A stretch of DNA of 64,000 nucleotides from Sphingomonas yunnanensis (GCF_019898765.1 NZ_JAIOKB010000005.1:1-64000); one strand, 5' to 3'; shown: positions 35,435 through 44,000, counted from the stretch's first letter. Notes: generated from the sequence alone by a model not told the origin. Translations and numbers: made by a program.

Positions 35435-35672
35435 GATCCTCCCCGCTCGCGGGGAGTGCGGGCTGTGGCCTGCCCCCTGGCAGGCCAAGATGGTGTCCGG
35501 GAGGACACCATCTCGCCCGCACTGGCAGCGCGCAGCGCTGACGGCGGGGGCTCGCCGCGGACGTGACCGGACGTGGAGGACGTCACCGATGCCTCCGCCG
35601 TACCGCTCGCGGCCATCCCCCTCCACCACCGGCTTCGCCGGCGGTCCCCCTCCCCGTGCCGGGGAGGACCTT
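35435..35672. repeat. Compound palindromic repeat (copy A5)
   Basis: About 240 bp between the DUF6894 stop and the flavin reductase stop. It contains GATCCTCCCCGCTCGCGGGGAG, the nested hairpin AGATGGTGTCCGG...GGACACCATCT also present at 17743, and the end GTCCCCCTCCCCGTGCCGGG. It looks like two units side by side. Confidence 0.75.
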
Positions 35673-35685
35673 CGCGCCACGCGCC

Positions 35686-36306
35686 TCAGGCCCTCGGCCG
35701 CTCCAGCCGGAACAGCTGCTCGGGAGCGATCTCGAAATAGTCGGCCGGGCCGCCGCCGCGCGTGATCGGGCGCGCGCGCGCGGTCTGGTAGACGCCGTCG
35801 TCGAGCAGCGCGCGATCGAGGTGGACCGCCACCGCCTCGCCCAGCACCAGCCACGACGGCAGCGCCCCGCCGCCGCGCGCCTCGAGCTGCACCACCTGGG
35901 TGACCACGCACTCGAACTGCACCGGACTCGCCGCGACGCGCGGCGGGCGCACCTTGGCGGAGGGGAGTGTCTCCAGCCCCGCGAGCGCGAACTCGTCCGT
36001 CTCCGGCGGGGCGGCGGCGGAGGTGGCATTCATCGCCTCGGCGAGGTCGCGCGTCGCCAGGTTCCAGACGAACTCGCCGGTGTCGCGCGCGTTCGCGAGC
36101 GAGTCCTTGGCGCCCACCGAGCAGAACCCGACGATCGGTGGCTTGTAGTTGAACAGGTTGAAGAAGCTGTACGGCGCCAGATTGCGCACGCCGGCAGGTG
36201 AGACGGTGCTGATCCAGCCGATCGGACGCGGCGCGACGATCGCGTTGAGCGGGTCGTGGCGCAGGCCATGACCCGCCGCGGGCTCGTAGAAATGCCATTC
36301 GGTCAT
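35686..36306 (-). CDS. Flavin reductase family protein
   Basis: 206 residues with the split-barrel FMN-binding fold. Conserved: NAIVAPRPIGWISTVSPAGVRNLAPYSFFN in two parts (RPIGW and NLAPYSFFN), VGFCSVGAKDSLANARDTGEF, and VVQLEARGGGALPSW near residue 140. It likely binds FMN and may supply reduced flavin to a monooxygenase, though no monooxygenase is adjacent. Divergent from the cytochrome b gene with only 26 bp between the start codons. Confidence 0.87.
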   Translation of the reverse strand: MTEWHFYEPAAGHGLRHDPLNAIVAPRPIGWISTVSPAGVRNLAPYSFFNLFNYKPPIVGFCSVGAKDSLANARDTGEFVWNLATRDLAEAMNATSAAAPPETDEFALAGLETLPSAKVRPPRVAASPVQFECVVTQVVQLEARGGGALPSWLVLGEAVAVHLDRALLDDGVYQTARARPITRGGGPADYFEIAPEQLFRLERPRA

Positions 36307-36332
36307 GGCCTAACCTCTGCTAGGCTGCGCGC

Positions 36333-37025
36333 ATGGGTGCAACCGCCATTCGCCGTCACCGGCTCGCCACGCGATTGTGGCACTGGCTCAACGCGGTCGC
36401 GGTGTTCGTGCTGATCGGCTCCGGGCTCGGCATCTCCAACGCGCACCCGCGGCTCTACTGGGGGCGCTATGGCGCGAACTTCGACGACGCCTGGGCGCAG
36501 CTGCCGCGCTTTCCCGCCTGGCTGACCATCCCGGCCAGCTACAATCTCGCGATCTCGCGGCGCTGGCACCTGTTCTTCGCGCTGGTGCTGGCCTTCTCGC
36601 TGCTCGGCTACCTGATCGTGAGCCTCCTCAACCGCCATATCCAGCGCGACCTGCGCCTGCGCCGCCGCGACCTCGCCCCGGCGCACATCGCCGCCGACGT
36701 GCGCGCGCACCTCGACCTGCGCTTCCACGATCCGGAGGCGCCGGGCGAGTATAACGTGCTGCAGAAGCTGAGCTACGTCGCGGTGATCTTCGTGCTGCTG
36801 CCGCTGGTGATCCTCACCGGGCTGGCGCTCTCGCCGGGGATGGACGCGGCCTGGCCGTGGCTGCTCGATGTCTTCGGCGGGCGCCAGTCGGCGCGCTCGC
36901 TCCACTTCCTCGCCATGGCGGGGCTGGCGCTGTTCACGGTCGTCCACCTGACGCTGGTGATCCTCGCCGGCGTCGGCAACGAGCTGCGCTCGATGATCAC
37001 CGGCTGGTGGCGGGTGCCAGAATGA
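36333..37025 (+). CDS. Cytochrome b/b6 domain protein
   Basis: 230 residues, four TM helices of the hydrogenase-type cytochrome b fold. Candidate heme ligands are His17 (RLWHWLN), His79 (RRWHLFFAL), and the two His in SARSLHFLAM and TVVHLTLVI near the C-terminus. A soluble loop with LRLRRRDLAPAHI lies between helices 2 and 3. It probably passes electrons between quinones and the molybdoenzyme whose ATG overlaps its stop (ATGA). Confidence 0.9.
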   Translation: MGATAIRRHRLATRLWHWLNAVAVFVLIGSGLGISNAHPRLYWGRYGANFDDAWAQLPRFPAWLTIPASYNLAISRRWHLFFALVLAFSLLGYLIVSLLNRHIQRDLRLRRRDLAPAHIAADVRAHLDLRFHDPEAPGEYNVLQKLSYVAVIFVLLPLVILTGLALSPGMDAAWPWLLDVFGGRQSARSLHFLAMAGLALFTVVHLTLVILAGVGNELRSMITGWWRVPE

Positions 37026-37780
37026 TGTGGCGCCGGCGCCAGCTGCTCGCGCGGGGCGCTGCGGGGGGGAGCGCGCTGCTGCTCGGCGCGTGCGACCGAG
37101 TCGTCCAGCAGCCCGAGGTCCGCACCATCCTGTTCAAGGGCGAGGACATCCACCGCGGGCTCCAGCGCGCCCTGTTCGATCGCGACGCGCTCGCCCCCGA
37201 GTTCCGCCCCGAGCAGATGTCGCCGCGCTTCCGCACCAACGGCACGCGCGACCCGGGCACCGACGCGTACGCCGCGTTGCGCGCCGGGCGCTTCGCCGAC
37301 TGGCGGCTGGCGGTCGACGGGCTGGTGGCGCGCCCGCTCGCGCTGTCGTTGAGCGAGCTCGGCGCTTTCCCGCAGCGCGCGCAGATCACGCGGCACGACT
37401 GCGTCGAGGGGTGGAGCGCGATCGGCAAATGGCAGGGGCCGCGGCTCGCCGACGTGCTCCGCGCCGCGGTGCTGAGCGACCGCGCGCGCTACCTCGTCTT
37501 CACCTGCGCGGACTATTACGGCGGTGCGCCCTATTACGAGTCGATCGACCTGGTGGACGCCTTCCACCCGCAGACGATTCTCGCCTGGGCGATGAACGAC
37601 CGCTTCCTCGACGTCGGCCACGGCGCGCCGCTGCGGCTGCGGGTCGAGCGCCAGCTCGGCTACAAGCAGGCCAAGTATCTCATGCGAGTCACCGCGGTGG
37701 AGTCGCTCGCGGGCGTCGGGAAGGGGCGCGGGGGCTATTGGGAAGACAATGTCGACTACGACTGGTGGGCGGGGATCTGA
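37022..37780 (+). CDS. Molybdopterin-dependent (SUOX/YedY-fold) oxidoreductase, predicted Tat lipoprotein
   Basis: 252 residues. The N-terminus MMWRRRQLLARGAAGG is a twin-arginine leader, and LLGAC (Cys24) is a lipobox, so the protein should be folded, exported by Tat and lipid-anchored. The sulfite-oxidase-fold Mo domain has Cys127 (ITRHDCVEGWSAIGKW) as Mo ligand and FTCADYYGG and AWAMNDRFLDVGHGAPLRL downstream. It resembles MsrP in the catalytic domain, but its partner is a four-helix cytochrome b, not MsrQ. Substrate unknown. ATGA overlap with the cytochrome b gene. Confidence 0.88.
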   Translation: MMWRRRQLLARGAAGGSALLLGACDRVVQQPEVRTILFKGEDIHRGLQRALFDRDALAPEFRPEQMSPRFRTNGTRDPGTDAYAALRAGRFADWRLAVDGLVARPLALSLSELGAFPQRAQITRHDCVEGWSAIGKWQGPRLADVLRAAVLSDRARYLVFTCADYYGGAPYYESIDLVDAFHPQTILAWAMNDRFLDVGHGAPLRLRVERQLGYKQAKYLMRVTAVESLAGVGKGRGGYWEDNVDYDWWAGI

Positions 37781-37793
37781 GATCCTGTAAATT

Positions 37794-37813
37794 CCTACCC
37801 GCTAGCGGGTAGG
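37794..37813. terminator. Bidirectional intrinsic terminator spanning the surf1 stop
   Basis: CCTACCCGCTAGCGGGTAGG is a perfect 20-bp palindrome, with AAATT on the left and ATTTT on the right giving an A/T tract in both directions. It lies 13 bp after the molybdoenzyme stop, and its centre (CTAG) contains the surf1 stop codon at 37802-37804. Confidence 0.7.
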
Positions 37814-38431
37814 ATTTTGATCGTTCGTCCGCCCGTCTCCCCGCCGCCGCAGCGCGACGACGTAGACCACCACCGCGACGCCCGCGAACAGGAACCACTG
37901 CACCGCATAAGCGAGGTGGTTGTTGGGCACGCTCGCGGGATCGGGCGGTGTGTTCGCCGCCAGCCCCGTCGCGGGGCGGTCGCTCACCAGCATCAGCTCG
38001 CGCGCGCGCGGCGCCATCACCGTCGCGATCAGCGGGCGCGAGTCGGGCGCATGGGCGACCCAGCCGCTCACCGCGCCGCCGCGCCACACCGGTGTCGCCT
38101 TGACGTCGCGCGTCGTGCCGATCTGCACCCGCAGCCCCGGTCCCTCGGCGCCGGTGCGGCACATCGCGATCACGCGGAACCCCGCCGCGCCCGCCCCCGC
38201 GCGCTCGAACCCGACCGGCTGGAGGCAGAAGGCGCTCGCGCGGCGGAACAGCAACGTCTCGTCAGGGAAGCGCGGGAAGGCGACCGCGGGCAGGCGTGGG
38301 TTGGCGGCGAGCTGCGCCAGCAGCGCCTCCTTCTGCGGCTTTCGCTCGAGCAGCTGCCACAGCCCCAGCGCCACCATCGCCGCCGCGGCGAGCGCGACCA
38401 GCAGCGTCGGCACGATCGGCACGCGCCTCAT
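37802..38431 (-). CDS. surf1: SURF1 family cytochrome oxidase assembly protein
   Basis: 209 residues. TM helices at the N-terminus (about 8-24, VPTLLVALAAAAMVALGLWQL) and near the C-terminus (YAVQWFLFAGVAVVVYVVAL). The conserved GLWQLLERKPQKEALLAQL after TM1, and VSGWV and NNHLAYAVQWF before TM2, are SURF1 signatures. It inserts heme a into CoxA. It overlaps the DUF983 gene (ATGA), and its stop sits inside a terminator hairpin. The start ATG is at 38431; the open frame upstream is in the DUF983 gene. Confidence 0.93.
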   Translation of the reverse strand: MRRVPIVPTLLVALAAAAMVALGLWQLLERKPQKEALLAQLAANPRLPAVAFPRFPDETLLFRRASAFCLQPVGFERAGAGAAGFRVIAMCRTGAEGPGLRVQIGTTRDVKATPVWRGGAVSGWVAHAPDSRPLIATVMAPRARELMLVSDRPATGLAANTPPDPASVPNNHLAYAVQWFLFAGVAVVVYVVALRRRGDGRTNDQNPTR

Positions 38432-38802
38432 TCCGTCACCCGCCCCTCGCGCGCGGCGTCGCGATACTCGGCCGCGATCAGCCAGCCCTTCGCCAGCCGC
38501 AGCGAGCCGATCACCCCGGCGAGCGTCAGCGGCACCCACAGCAGCGCGTGAACCCACCAGGGCGGGGCCAGCGAGAGCTCGAGCGTGATCGCCAGCGCGA
38601 CCACGATCGTGCCCCAGATCAGGGTGAGGAAAGCGGCGGGGCCGTCACCGACGTTGAAGTCGGCGACGCGAAGCCCGCAGGCGCCGCACCGCTCGGCGAA
38701 GCGCAACAGGCCCGCGAACAATGTCGGCGCGCCGCAGCGCGGGCACAGTCCCTTCAGCCCGACGTCGAGCGGGCGCGGCGCGATCCGCTCCTCGCCCGAC
38801 AC
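38428..38802 (-). CDS. DUF983 family protein
   Basis: 124 residues from GTG 38802, six bases after the coxC stop. Two CxxC pairs near the N-terminus (GLCPRCGA and RCGACGLR, residues about 19-43) could bind a metal, followed by two TM helices (AAFLTLIWGTIVVALAITLEL and HALLWVPLTLAGVIGSL). DUF983 genes are common in alphaproteobacterial cox clusters; the function is unknown, with metal or heme delivery a reasonable guess. The frame runs upstream into coxC. Confidence 0.87.
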   Translation of the reverse strand: MSGEERIAPRPLDVGLKGLCPRCGAPTLFAGLLRFAERCGACGLRVADFNVGDGPAAFLTLIWGTIVVALAITLELSLAPPWWVHALLWVPLTLAGVIGSLRLAKGWLIAAEYRDAAREGRVTE

Positions 38803-38807
38803 GCGGC

Positions 38808-39719
38808 TCAGCCCGCGTGGACCGGCGCGCCCCAGCCACCCCAGACGTAGATGGTGACGAACAGGAACAGCCACACGACGTCGACGAAGTGCCAGTACCA
38901 GGCGGCCGCCTCGAAGCCGAAATGCTGCCGTGGCGTGAAGGCGCCGTTGTAGGCGCGGATCAGGTTCACGATCAGGAAGATCGTGCCGACCAGCACGTGG
39001 AAGCCGTGGAAGCCGGTCGCCATGAAGAAGGCGGCGCCGTAGTTGATGCCCTTGAACGGGAAGGGCGCGTGCATGTACTCATAGGCCTGGATGCTGCTGA
39101 ACAGCACGCCGAGCACCACCGTCAGCCACAGGCCCTTGAGCACGCCGTCGCGGTCGCCGACGCCGAGCAGCCCCCAGAAGCCGCGCTTCTCGCCGCCGCG
39201 CTGGTCGTGGATCAGCGCGTGGTGCGCCCACGTCACCGTGGTGCCCGAGCACAGCAGGATCAGCGTGTTGAGCAGCGGGAACTCGAAGGGGTTGATCACC
39301 TCCAGCCCCTTGGGCGGCCATGTCGCGGCGATCGCCGCGGCACCCTCGGCGGCACGCTCCACCTGGCCGTCGACGATCGACATCGCGGTGGGGAACAGCG
39401 AGAAGTCGAAGAAGGCCCAGAACCAGCCGACGAAGAACATCACCTCGGAGGCGATGAACAGGATCATGCCGTAGCGGAAATGCAACTGCACCACCGGCGT
39501 GTGGTCGCCCGCGTGCGCCTCGCGGATCACCTGGTGCCACCAGCCGTACATGCAGAACAGCACCGCGGCGAGGCCGATCAGGAAGACCCAGCCGCCCGCG
39601 GTGGCGGAGTGCATGTACATGATGCCGCCGGTCGCCAGCACCAGCGCCGCCATCGAGCTGAGCAGCGGCCACGGGCTGGGCGGCAGGATGTGGTACTCGT
39701 GGTTCTTGGCACCCGCCAT
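38808..39719 (-). CDS. coxC: Cytochrome c oxidase subunit III
   Basis: 303 residues, seven TM helices. It begins MAGAKNHEYHILPPSPWP, has HFRYGMILFIASEVMFFVGWFWAFF in two stretches, TWAHHALIHDQRG, and ends with WYWHFVDVVWLFLFVTIY, all hallmarks of subunit III of aa3-type oxidases. Inner-membrane core subunit. It follows ctaG after 35 bp. Genes for subunits I and II are not in the window. Confidence 0.96.
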   Translation of the reverse strand: MAGAKNHEYHILPPSPWPLLSSMAALVLATGGIMYMHSATAGGWVFLIGLAAVLFCMYGWWHQVIREAHAGDHTPVVQLHFRYGMILFIASEVMFFVGWFWAFFDFSLFPTAMSIVDGQVERAAEGAAAIAATWPPKGLEVINPFEFPLLNTLILLCSGTTVTWAHHALIHDQRGGEKRGFWGLLGVGDRDGVLKGLWLTVVLGVLFSSIQAYEYMHAPFPFKGINYGAAFFMATGFHGFHVLVGTIFLIVNLIRAYNGAFTPRQHFGFEAAAWYWHFVDVVWLFLFVTIYVWGGWGAPVHAG

Positions 39720-39754
39720 GCGCGGCTCTCCCCGTTACGCTTATCGGCTCTCGT

Positions 39755-40315
39755 CTAGCCCGCTCGCCCGGCGGAATCCACCGGGTAAAATGTGTAGGAG
39801 AGCGTGATCGTCTGCACGTCCTTGGTGTCCGGATCGGTGAGGATCGCGGGATCGACGTAGAAGATCACTGGCATGCGCTGCGACTCGCCCGCCTTGAGCG
39901 TCTGCTGGGTGAAGCAGAAGCACTGGATCTTGGTGAAATATTTGCCCGCGACCGCGGGGGTGACGTTGTAGGTCGCGGTGCCCGTCGTCTCCTGCGCGGC
40001 GCGGCTGGTCGCGGCGAAGAAGGCCATGTCGCGCGCGCCGATCTCCACCACCTCCTGCTCGCGCTCGGGCTGGAAGCGCCACGGCAGCTTGGGGCTGGTG
40101 TTGGCGTCGAACGCGATCGTGATCGAGCGGTGGACGCCGCCCGGCGCGCGCTCGGCGCGGCCGGTGGTGCCGTTGAGCCCGGTCGCCTGGCAGAACAGCC
40201 GGTAGAGCGGCACGCTGGCGAAGGCGAGCCCGGTCATGAAGCAGATGCCGAGCACCGCCAGCAGCGCGGTGCGGCCGGTGCGCGTGAGCCCCAGGAACGG
40301 CCGCGGCACGCTCAA
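39755..40315 (-). CDS. ctaG: Cytochrome c oxidase assembly protein CtaG (Cox11)
   Basis: 186 residues. One TM helix (about 16-37), then SVPLYRLFCQATGLNGT with Cys42, and the Cu(I)-binding Cys132-Phe-Cys134 in KIQCFCFTQQTL. It delivers copper to the CuB site of CoxA from the periplasmic side. MPVIFYVDPAI and LSYTFYP near the end are conserved. Its ATG overlaps the stop of the preceding 45-aa gene (ATGA). Confidence 0.95.
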   Translation of the reverse strand: MSVPRPFLGLTRTGRTALLAVLGICFMTGLAFASVPLYRLFCQATGLNGTTGRAERAPGGVHRSITIAFDANTSPKLPWRFQPEREQEVVEIGARDMAFFAATSRAAQETTGTATYNVTPAVAGKYFTKIQCFCFTQQTLKAGESQRMPVIFYVDPAILTDPDTKDVQTITLSYTFYPVDSAGRAG

Positions 40316-40449
40316 TGCCCCATGCCCTGGTGGATCTTGGCGATGGTGATGAAGAAGATCAGCACCACGAAGGCGGCGAGCAGCACCGCCACCACGATCG
40401 CGCGCGCCTTCTGCCGCTTCTGGACGAGCTGCTGTTCCTCCGGCGTCAT
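40312..40449 (-). CDS. Small membrane protein of the cox assembly cluster, 45 aa
   Basis: Starts [16 protein letters not shown] (charged, cytoplasmic), then one TM helix [19 protein letters not shown], and ends KIHQGMGH. It overlaps ctaB upstream (ATGA at 40446-40449) and ctaG downstream (ATGA at 40312-40315), so it is translationally locked between them. Proteins of this kind (CoxF-like) lie between ctaB and ctaG in many alphaproteobacteria; the name is from memory and the role unproven. Too short for most ORF finders. Confidence 0.85.
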   Translation of the reverse strand: MTPEEQQLVQKRQKARAIVVAVLLAAFVVLIFFITIAKIHQGMGH

Positions 40450-41345
40450 GCCACCCACCGATCCACCACGAGCGCTCCGAATACGACGAACAGGTACAGG
40501 ATCGAGAAGCCGAACAGTTGCTTCTCGTGACGCATCGGCTTCACCGCATCGGTCCGACCGGCGGCGACCAAGGCGGCGAGCAGCGCGAACACCGCGGTCA
40601 TCGCGGTCGCCACCACGCCATAGACCGGCCCCGCGAGCCCGAGCGGCCAGGGCGCCACCGCCACCAGCGCCATCGGGATGGTGTACAGCCCGATCTGGCG
40701 CCGCGTGACGCGCTCGCCCGCCACCACGGGGAGCATCGGCACGCCCGCGTTGGCGTAGTCCGTCTTCACGAACAGCGCGAGCGCCCAGAAATGCGGCGGG
40801 GTCCACAGGAACACCAGAGCGAACAGCAGCAGCGGCAGCAGCGCCACCTCGCCCGTCGCCGCGGCCCAGCCGATCAGCGGCGGGAAGGCGCCCGCGGCGC
40901 CGCCGATCACGATATTCTGCGGCGTGCGGCGCTTCAGCCACACGGTGTAGATCAGCACGTAGAACAGGATCGAGACCGTGAGGATCGCCGCCGCGGCGAG
41001 GTTCACCGCCAGCCCCATCAGGATCACCGAGAAGGCACCGAGCCCGACGCCGAAGTGCAGCGCCGACTGCCGCTCCATTCGCCCCGCGGGCAGCGGGCGC
41101 GCCGCGGTGCGCTTCATCACCGCGTCGAGATCAGCCTCATACCATTGGTTGAGCGCCCCCGCCGCGCCGGCGCCGAGCGCGATGCACAGGATCGCGGTGA
41201 AGCCCAGCACCGGATCGACCGCCACCGGCGCCGCGAGCATCCCGCACAGGCCGGTGAACACGACGAGCGTCATCACGCGCGGCTTGGTCAGCGCGAGGAA
41301 GTCGCGCCAGTCGGCCGGCGGCAGGAGAGGGGCGGCGGTGGTCAT
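40446..41345 (-). CDS. ctaB: Protoheme IX farnesyltransferase (heme O synthase)
   Basis: 299 residues, UbiA-family prenyltransferase with about nine TM helices. It attaches farnesyl to heme b to make heme o, the precursor of heme a. The Asp-rich motif is [20 protein letters not shown] (metal and diphosphate binding), and [20 protein letters not shown] and the second conserved region [13 protein letters not shown] follow. It follows the LysR gene by 12 bp; its SD (AGGAG) lies inside the end of LysR. Confidence 0.96.
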   Translation of the reverse strand: MTTAAPLLPPADWRDFLALTKPRVMTLVVFTGLCGMLAAPVAVDPVLGFTAILCIALGAGAAGALNQWYEADLDAVMKRTAARPLPAGRMERQSALHFGVGLGAFSVILMGLAVNLAAAAILTVSILFYVLIYTVWLKRRTPQNIVIGGAAGAFPPLIGWAAATGEVALLPLLLFALVFLWTPPHFWALALFVKTDYANAGVPMLPVVAGERVTRRQIGLYTIPMALVAVAPWPLGLAGPVYGVVATAMTAVFALLAALVAAGRTDAVKPMRHEKQLFGFSILYLFVVFGALVVDRWVA

Positions 41346-41357
41346 CGCCCGCCGCTC

Positions 41358-42287
41358 CTACTCCGCTGGCGGGGCGAGGGAAAGGGCGCGCGCGTCGGCC
41401 GCGGCGACCTGCCCTAAACCCTCCGCCAGCGCGTCGAACACGGCGCGGTAGCGCGCGCCGCCGCGCAGGTCCTCGTGCATCACGATCCAGAGCGGCAGCG
41501 CCACGTCGAGTGCCTTGGGCAGCACACGCACCAGCGCCGGATCGCGCCGCGCCACCGCGGTCTGGCAGATGCCGATGCCGAACCCCGCCGTGATCGCCGC
41601 GACATGCGCCGCGTCGCTGTCGGTGCGCAGCGCGAAGGCGGTGCGGTCGAGCCCCGGCAGCCAGCGCGCCGCTGTGCCGCGGGTGAAGGCGGTCTCGGTG
41701 TCGGGACCGATCAGGTCGTGGTCGCGCAGGTCCGCGACGGTCGCGGGCATACCGCGCCGCGCGAGATAGTCGCGGTGTGCGTGGAAACCGAGCCGCACCG
41801 CGCCGACCCGCCGCGCCACCAGCGCCTGCTGCGCCGGCTCGACCATCCGCACCGCCACGTCGGCCTGGCGCTGGAGCAGGTCGTCGACCGAGTCGGTCAG
41901 CGCCAGCTCGACCGCCAGCCGCGGGTGCACGCGGCGCAGCGCGGCGAGGATCGGCGGCAGATGCCACACCCCCACCGCCTGGCTCGCGCTGACCCGTACC
42001 ACGCCTTCGGGCTGGTCGGGCGACCCGCTCCCGGCGCGGCGCAACGCGGTCGCGGCGGCGACCAGCGCCTCGGCGTGCGGGCGCAGCGCGAGGGAGCGGT
42101 CGGTGGGTGAGAGGCCGCGCGGGGAGCGCACGAAGAGCGCGCCGCCCACCGCCTGCTCCAGCGCGGCGATATGCCGCGCGACGCTCGGCTGGGTCAGCCC
42201 GAGCGCACGCGCCGCGGCCGACAGCGAGCGTTCACGCAGTACCGCGGCGAAGCTGCGATAGACGTCCCAGCTCGGTTCCTGGCTCAT
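41358..42287 (-). CDS. LysR-family transcriptional regulator
   Basis: 309 residues. The winged HTH is at residues about 8-66 (SFAAVLRERSLSAAARALGL and TQPSVARHIAALEQ), followed by a two-lobed effector domain. Divergent from the epimerase gene (92 bp between starts), the usual place for a LysR target. It also precedes ctaB by 12 bp on the same strand, so its transcript may continue into the oxidase assembly genes. ATG 42287 is chosen; a frame 25 codons longer lacks the typical LysR start. Confidence 0.92.
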   Translation of the reverse strand: MSQEPSWDVYRSFAAVLRERSLSAAARALGLTQPSVARHIAALEQAVGGALFVRSPRGLSPTDRSLALRPHAEALVAAATALRRAGSGSPDQPEGVVRVSASQAVGVWHLPPILAALRRVHPRLAVELALTDSVDDLLQRQADVAVRMVEPAQQALVARRVGAVRLGFHAHRDYLARRGMPATVADLRDHDLIGPDTETAFTRGTAARWLPGLDRTAFALRTDSDAAHVAAITAGFGIGICQTAVARRDPALVRVLPKALDVALPLWIVMHEDLRGGARYRAVFDALAEGLGQVAAADARALSLAPPAE

Positions 42288-42379
42288 CGATTCGCGTATA
42301 GCAGACCGCCGGTATTCGGCAATTTTCGATGAGCGCGACGCTCGCCATCCTCGCCACGACACGAACGTGGAGAAGAGCG

Positions 42380-43327
42380 ATGAGCAAGCGATTGGCCCTG
42401 ATACTCGGCGCCACCGGCGGCATCGGCGGCGCTACCGCGCGGCGGCTGCTCGACGGCGGCTGGCTCGTCCGCGCGCTGCTGCGCGGCGACGCGGCGCAGC
42501 TGGACCCACGCTGCGAGCCGGTCCGCGGCGACGCGCGGGACGCCGCCGCGGTCGCCGCCGCCGCGGTCGGCGCGTCGACGATCGTCCACGCGGTCAACCC
42601 GCCGGGCTATCGCGACTGGGCCGGCCAGGTGCTGCCCATGCTCGACAGCACGATCGCCGCGGCGCGCGCGACCGGCGCGCGGGTGGTGCTCCCGGGAACG
42701 GTCTACAATTACGGCCGCGACGCCTTCCCGCTGGTCGCGGAGGACGCGCCGCAGCGGCCGGTCACGCGCAAGGGCGCGATCCGGGTCGAGCTGGAGCGGC
42801 GGCTCGAGGCGCTGGCGGCGAGCGGCGCGGCGCCGGTGCTGATCGTGCGCGCGGGCGACTTCTTCGGGCCGGGCGCCGCGAACAACTGGTTCGCGCAGGG
42901 GCTGGTGACGCCGGGGGCGCGCCCGCGCGTGGTGCGCCAGCCAGGGCAGCGCGGCGTCGGGCATGCCTGGGCCTATCTGCCCGACGTGGCGGAGACGATC
43001 GCGCAACTGCTCGATCGCGACGACCTGCCCGCCTTCGCGCGCTACCATCTCGACGGCCAGTGGGACGCCGACGGACGAGCGATGGTCGAGGCGATCGTGC
43101 GCGTGCTCGGCGACCCGGCGGTGCCGATCCGCCGGCTACCCTGGTGGCAGCTGCGCCTCGCCGCGCTGGTGGCGGAGACGCCGCGCGAACTGATGGAGAT
43201 GCGCTACCTGTGGGAGCGCCCGGTCCGGCTCGACAACACGCGGCTGGTCGCGACCCTCGGCGAGGAGCCGCGCACGCCGCTGCTCGACGCGGTGCGCGCG
43301 ACGCTGGCCAGCCTGGGTTGCGTGTGA
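42380..43327 (+). CDS. NAD-dependent epimerase/dehydratase family protein
   Basis: 315 residues, extended SDR. The nucleotide loop is ALILGATGGIGGATARRLLDGG; VVLPGTVYNYGRDAF carries the Tyr of the active-site region, and VRAGDFFGPGAANNWF follows. It probably acts on a sugar nucleotide or another small carbonyl; related proteins are NmrA- or atypical-SDR-like. Divergent from a LysR regulator. The ATG at 42380 has GGAGAAGAG upstream; the frame opens 17 codons earlier. Confidence 0.86.
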   Translation: MSKRLALILGATGGIGGATARRLLDGGWLVRALLRGDAAQLDPRCEPVRGDARDAAAVAAAAVGASTIVHAVNPPGYRDWAGQVLPMLDSTIAAARATGARVVLPGTVYNYGRDAFPLVAEDAPQRPVTRKGAIRVELERRLEALAASGAAPVLIVRAGDFFGPGAANNWFAQGLVTPGARPRVVRQPGQRGVGHAWAYLPDVAETIAQLLDRDDLPAFARYHLDGQWDADGRAMVEAIVRVLGDPAVPIRRLPWWQLRLAALVAETPRELMEMRYLWERPVRLDNTRLVATLGEEPRTPLLDAVRATLASLGCV

Positions 43328-43334
43328 GCGCCGT

Positions 43335-44000
43335 CTAGGCGGCGACCGCGCCCGCGGCGAACTGCGCGCGCAGGTCGGCGAGCGTCCCCGCGATATGATC
43401 GTGGAGCAGGCGCTCGTGCGCGTCGGCGTCGCGCGCCATCCAGCTGTCGATCAGTCCCTGGTGCTCGACGTGCGCGCGCGCGTCGCGACCCGCCGGGGCG
43501 AGATGCGCGACGGTATAGCGCTCCGCCAGGATGCCGAGCCGCTCGACCAGAGATGTGGTCAGCCGCCGTCCGCCGGGGCGCACCAGCGCGATGTGGAACA
43601 CGCGGTTGCGCACCGCCACCTCGGCGAGGTTGCTCGAGGCCGCCTCGTCGAGCGCGTGGAACGCCGCCAATGCCGCCTGTCGCCCTCCCTCGTCCGCCGC
43701 CAGCGCCGCGCTCGCCGACGCCGCGGGCTCGATCGAGAGGCGCAGCGCGAAGATCTCGTCGGCCTGCGCGGCTGACATCGGCTGCACCGAGTAACCGCGA
43801 TTGGCCTGGCTCGACAGCAGCCCCTCCTGCTCGAGCCGCGCCAGCGCCTCGCGCAGCGGGATCTTGCTGACGCCCAGCTCGCCGGCGAGGGCGTCCTGGC
43901 GGATCGGCATATTGCCGCGCAGCTCGCCGGTGACGATACGCTCGCGCACGATCTCGAAGACGCGATCGGACAGGGTGCGGGCGATGATGCTCACAGACAT
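43335..44000 (-). CDS. GntR-family transcriptional regulator (FCD domain)
   Basis: 221 residues. N-terminal winged HTH (about 12-72: LSDRVFEIVRERIVTGELR, LAGELGVSKIPLREALARLE and GYSVQP), then a helical FCD domain whose His/Asp ligands bind a metal and an effector (RNRVFHIALVRPGG, HQGLIDSWMARDAD, HIAGTLADL). Divergent from the flavoprotein-peptidase operon; the palindrome ATCGTATACGAT lies just before that operon and is the likely operator. Probably a repressor. Confidence 0.92.
   Translation of the reverse strand: MSVSIIARTLSDRVFEIVRERIVTGELRGNMPIRQDALAGELGVSKIPLREALARLEQEGLLSSQANRGYSVQPMSAAQADEIFALRLSIEPAASASAALAADEGGRQAALAAFHALDEAASSNLAEVAVRNRVFHIALVRPGGRRLTTSLVERLGILAERYTVAHLAPAGRDARAHVEHQGLIDSWMARDADAHERLLHDHIAGTLADLRAQFAAGAVAA

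Noticed and set aside
42288..42362. 25-codon N-terminal extension of the LysR regulator
   Set aside because: LysR proteins begin close to the HTH; the extension is basic and runs over the divergent promoter region.
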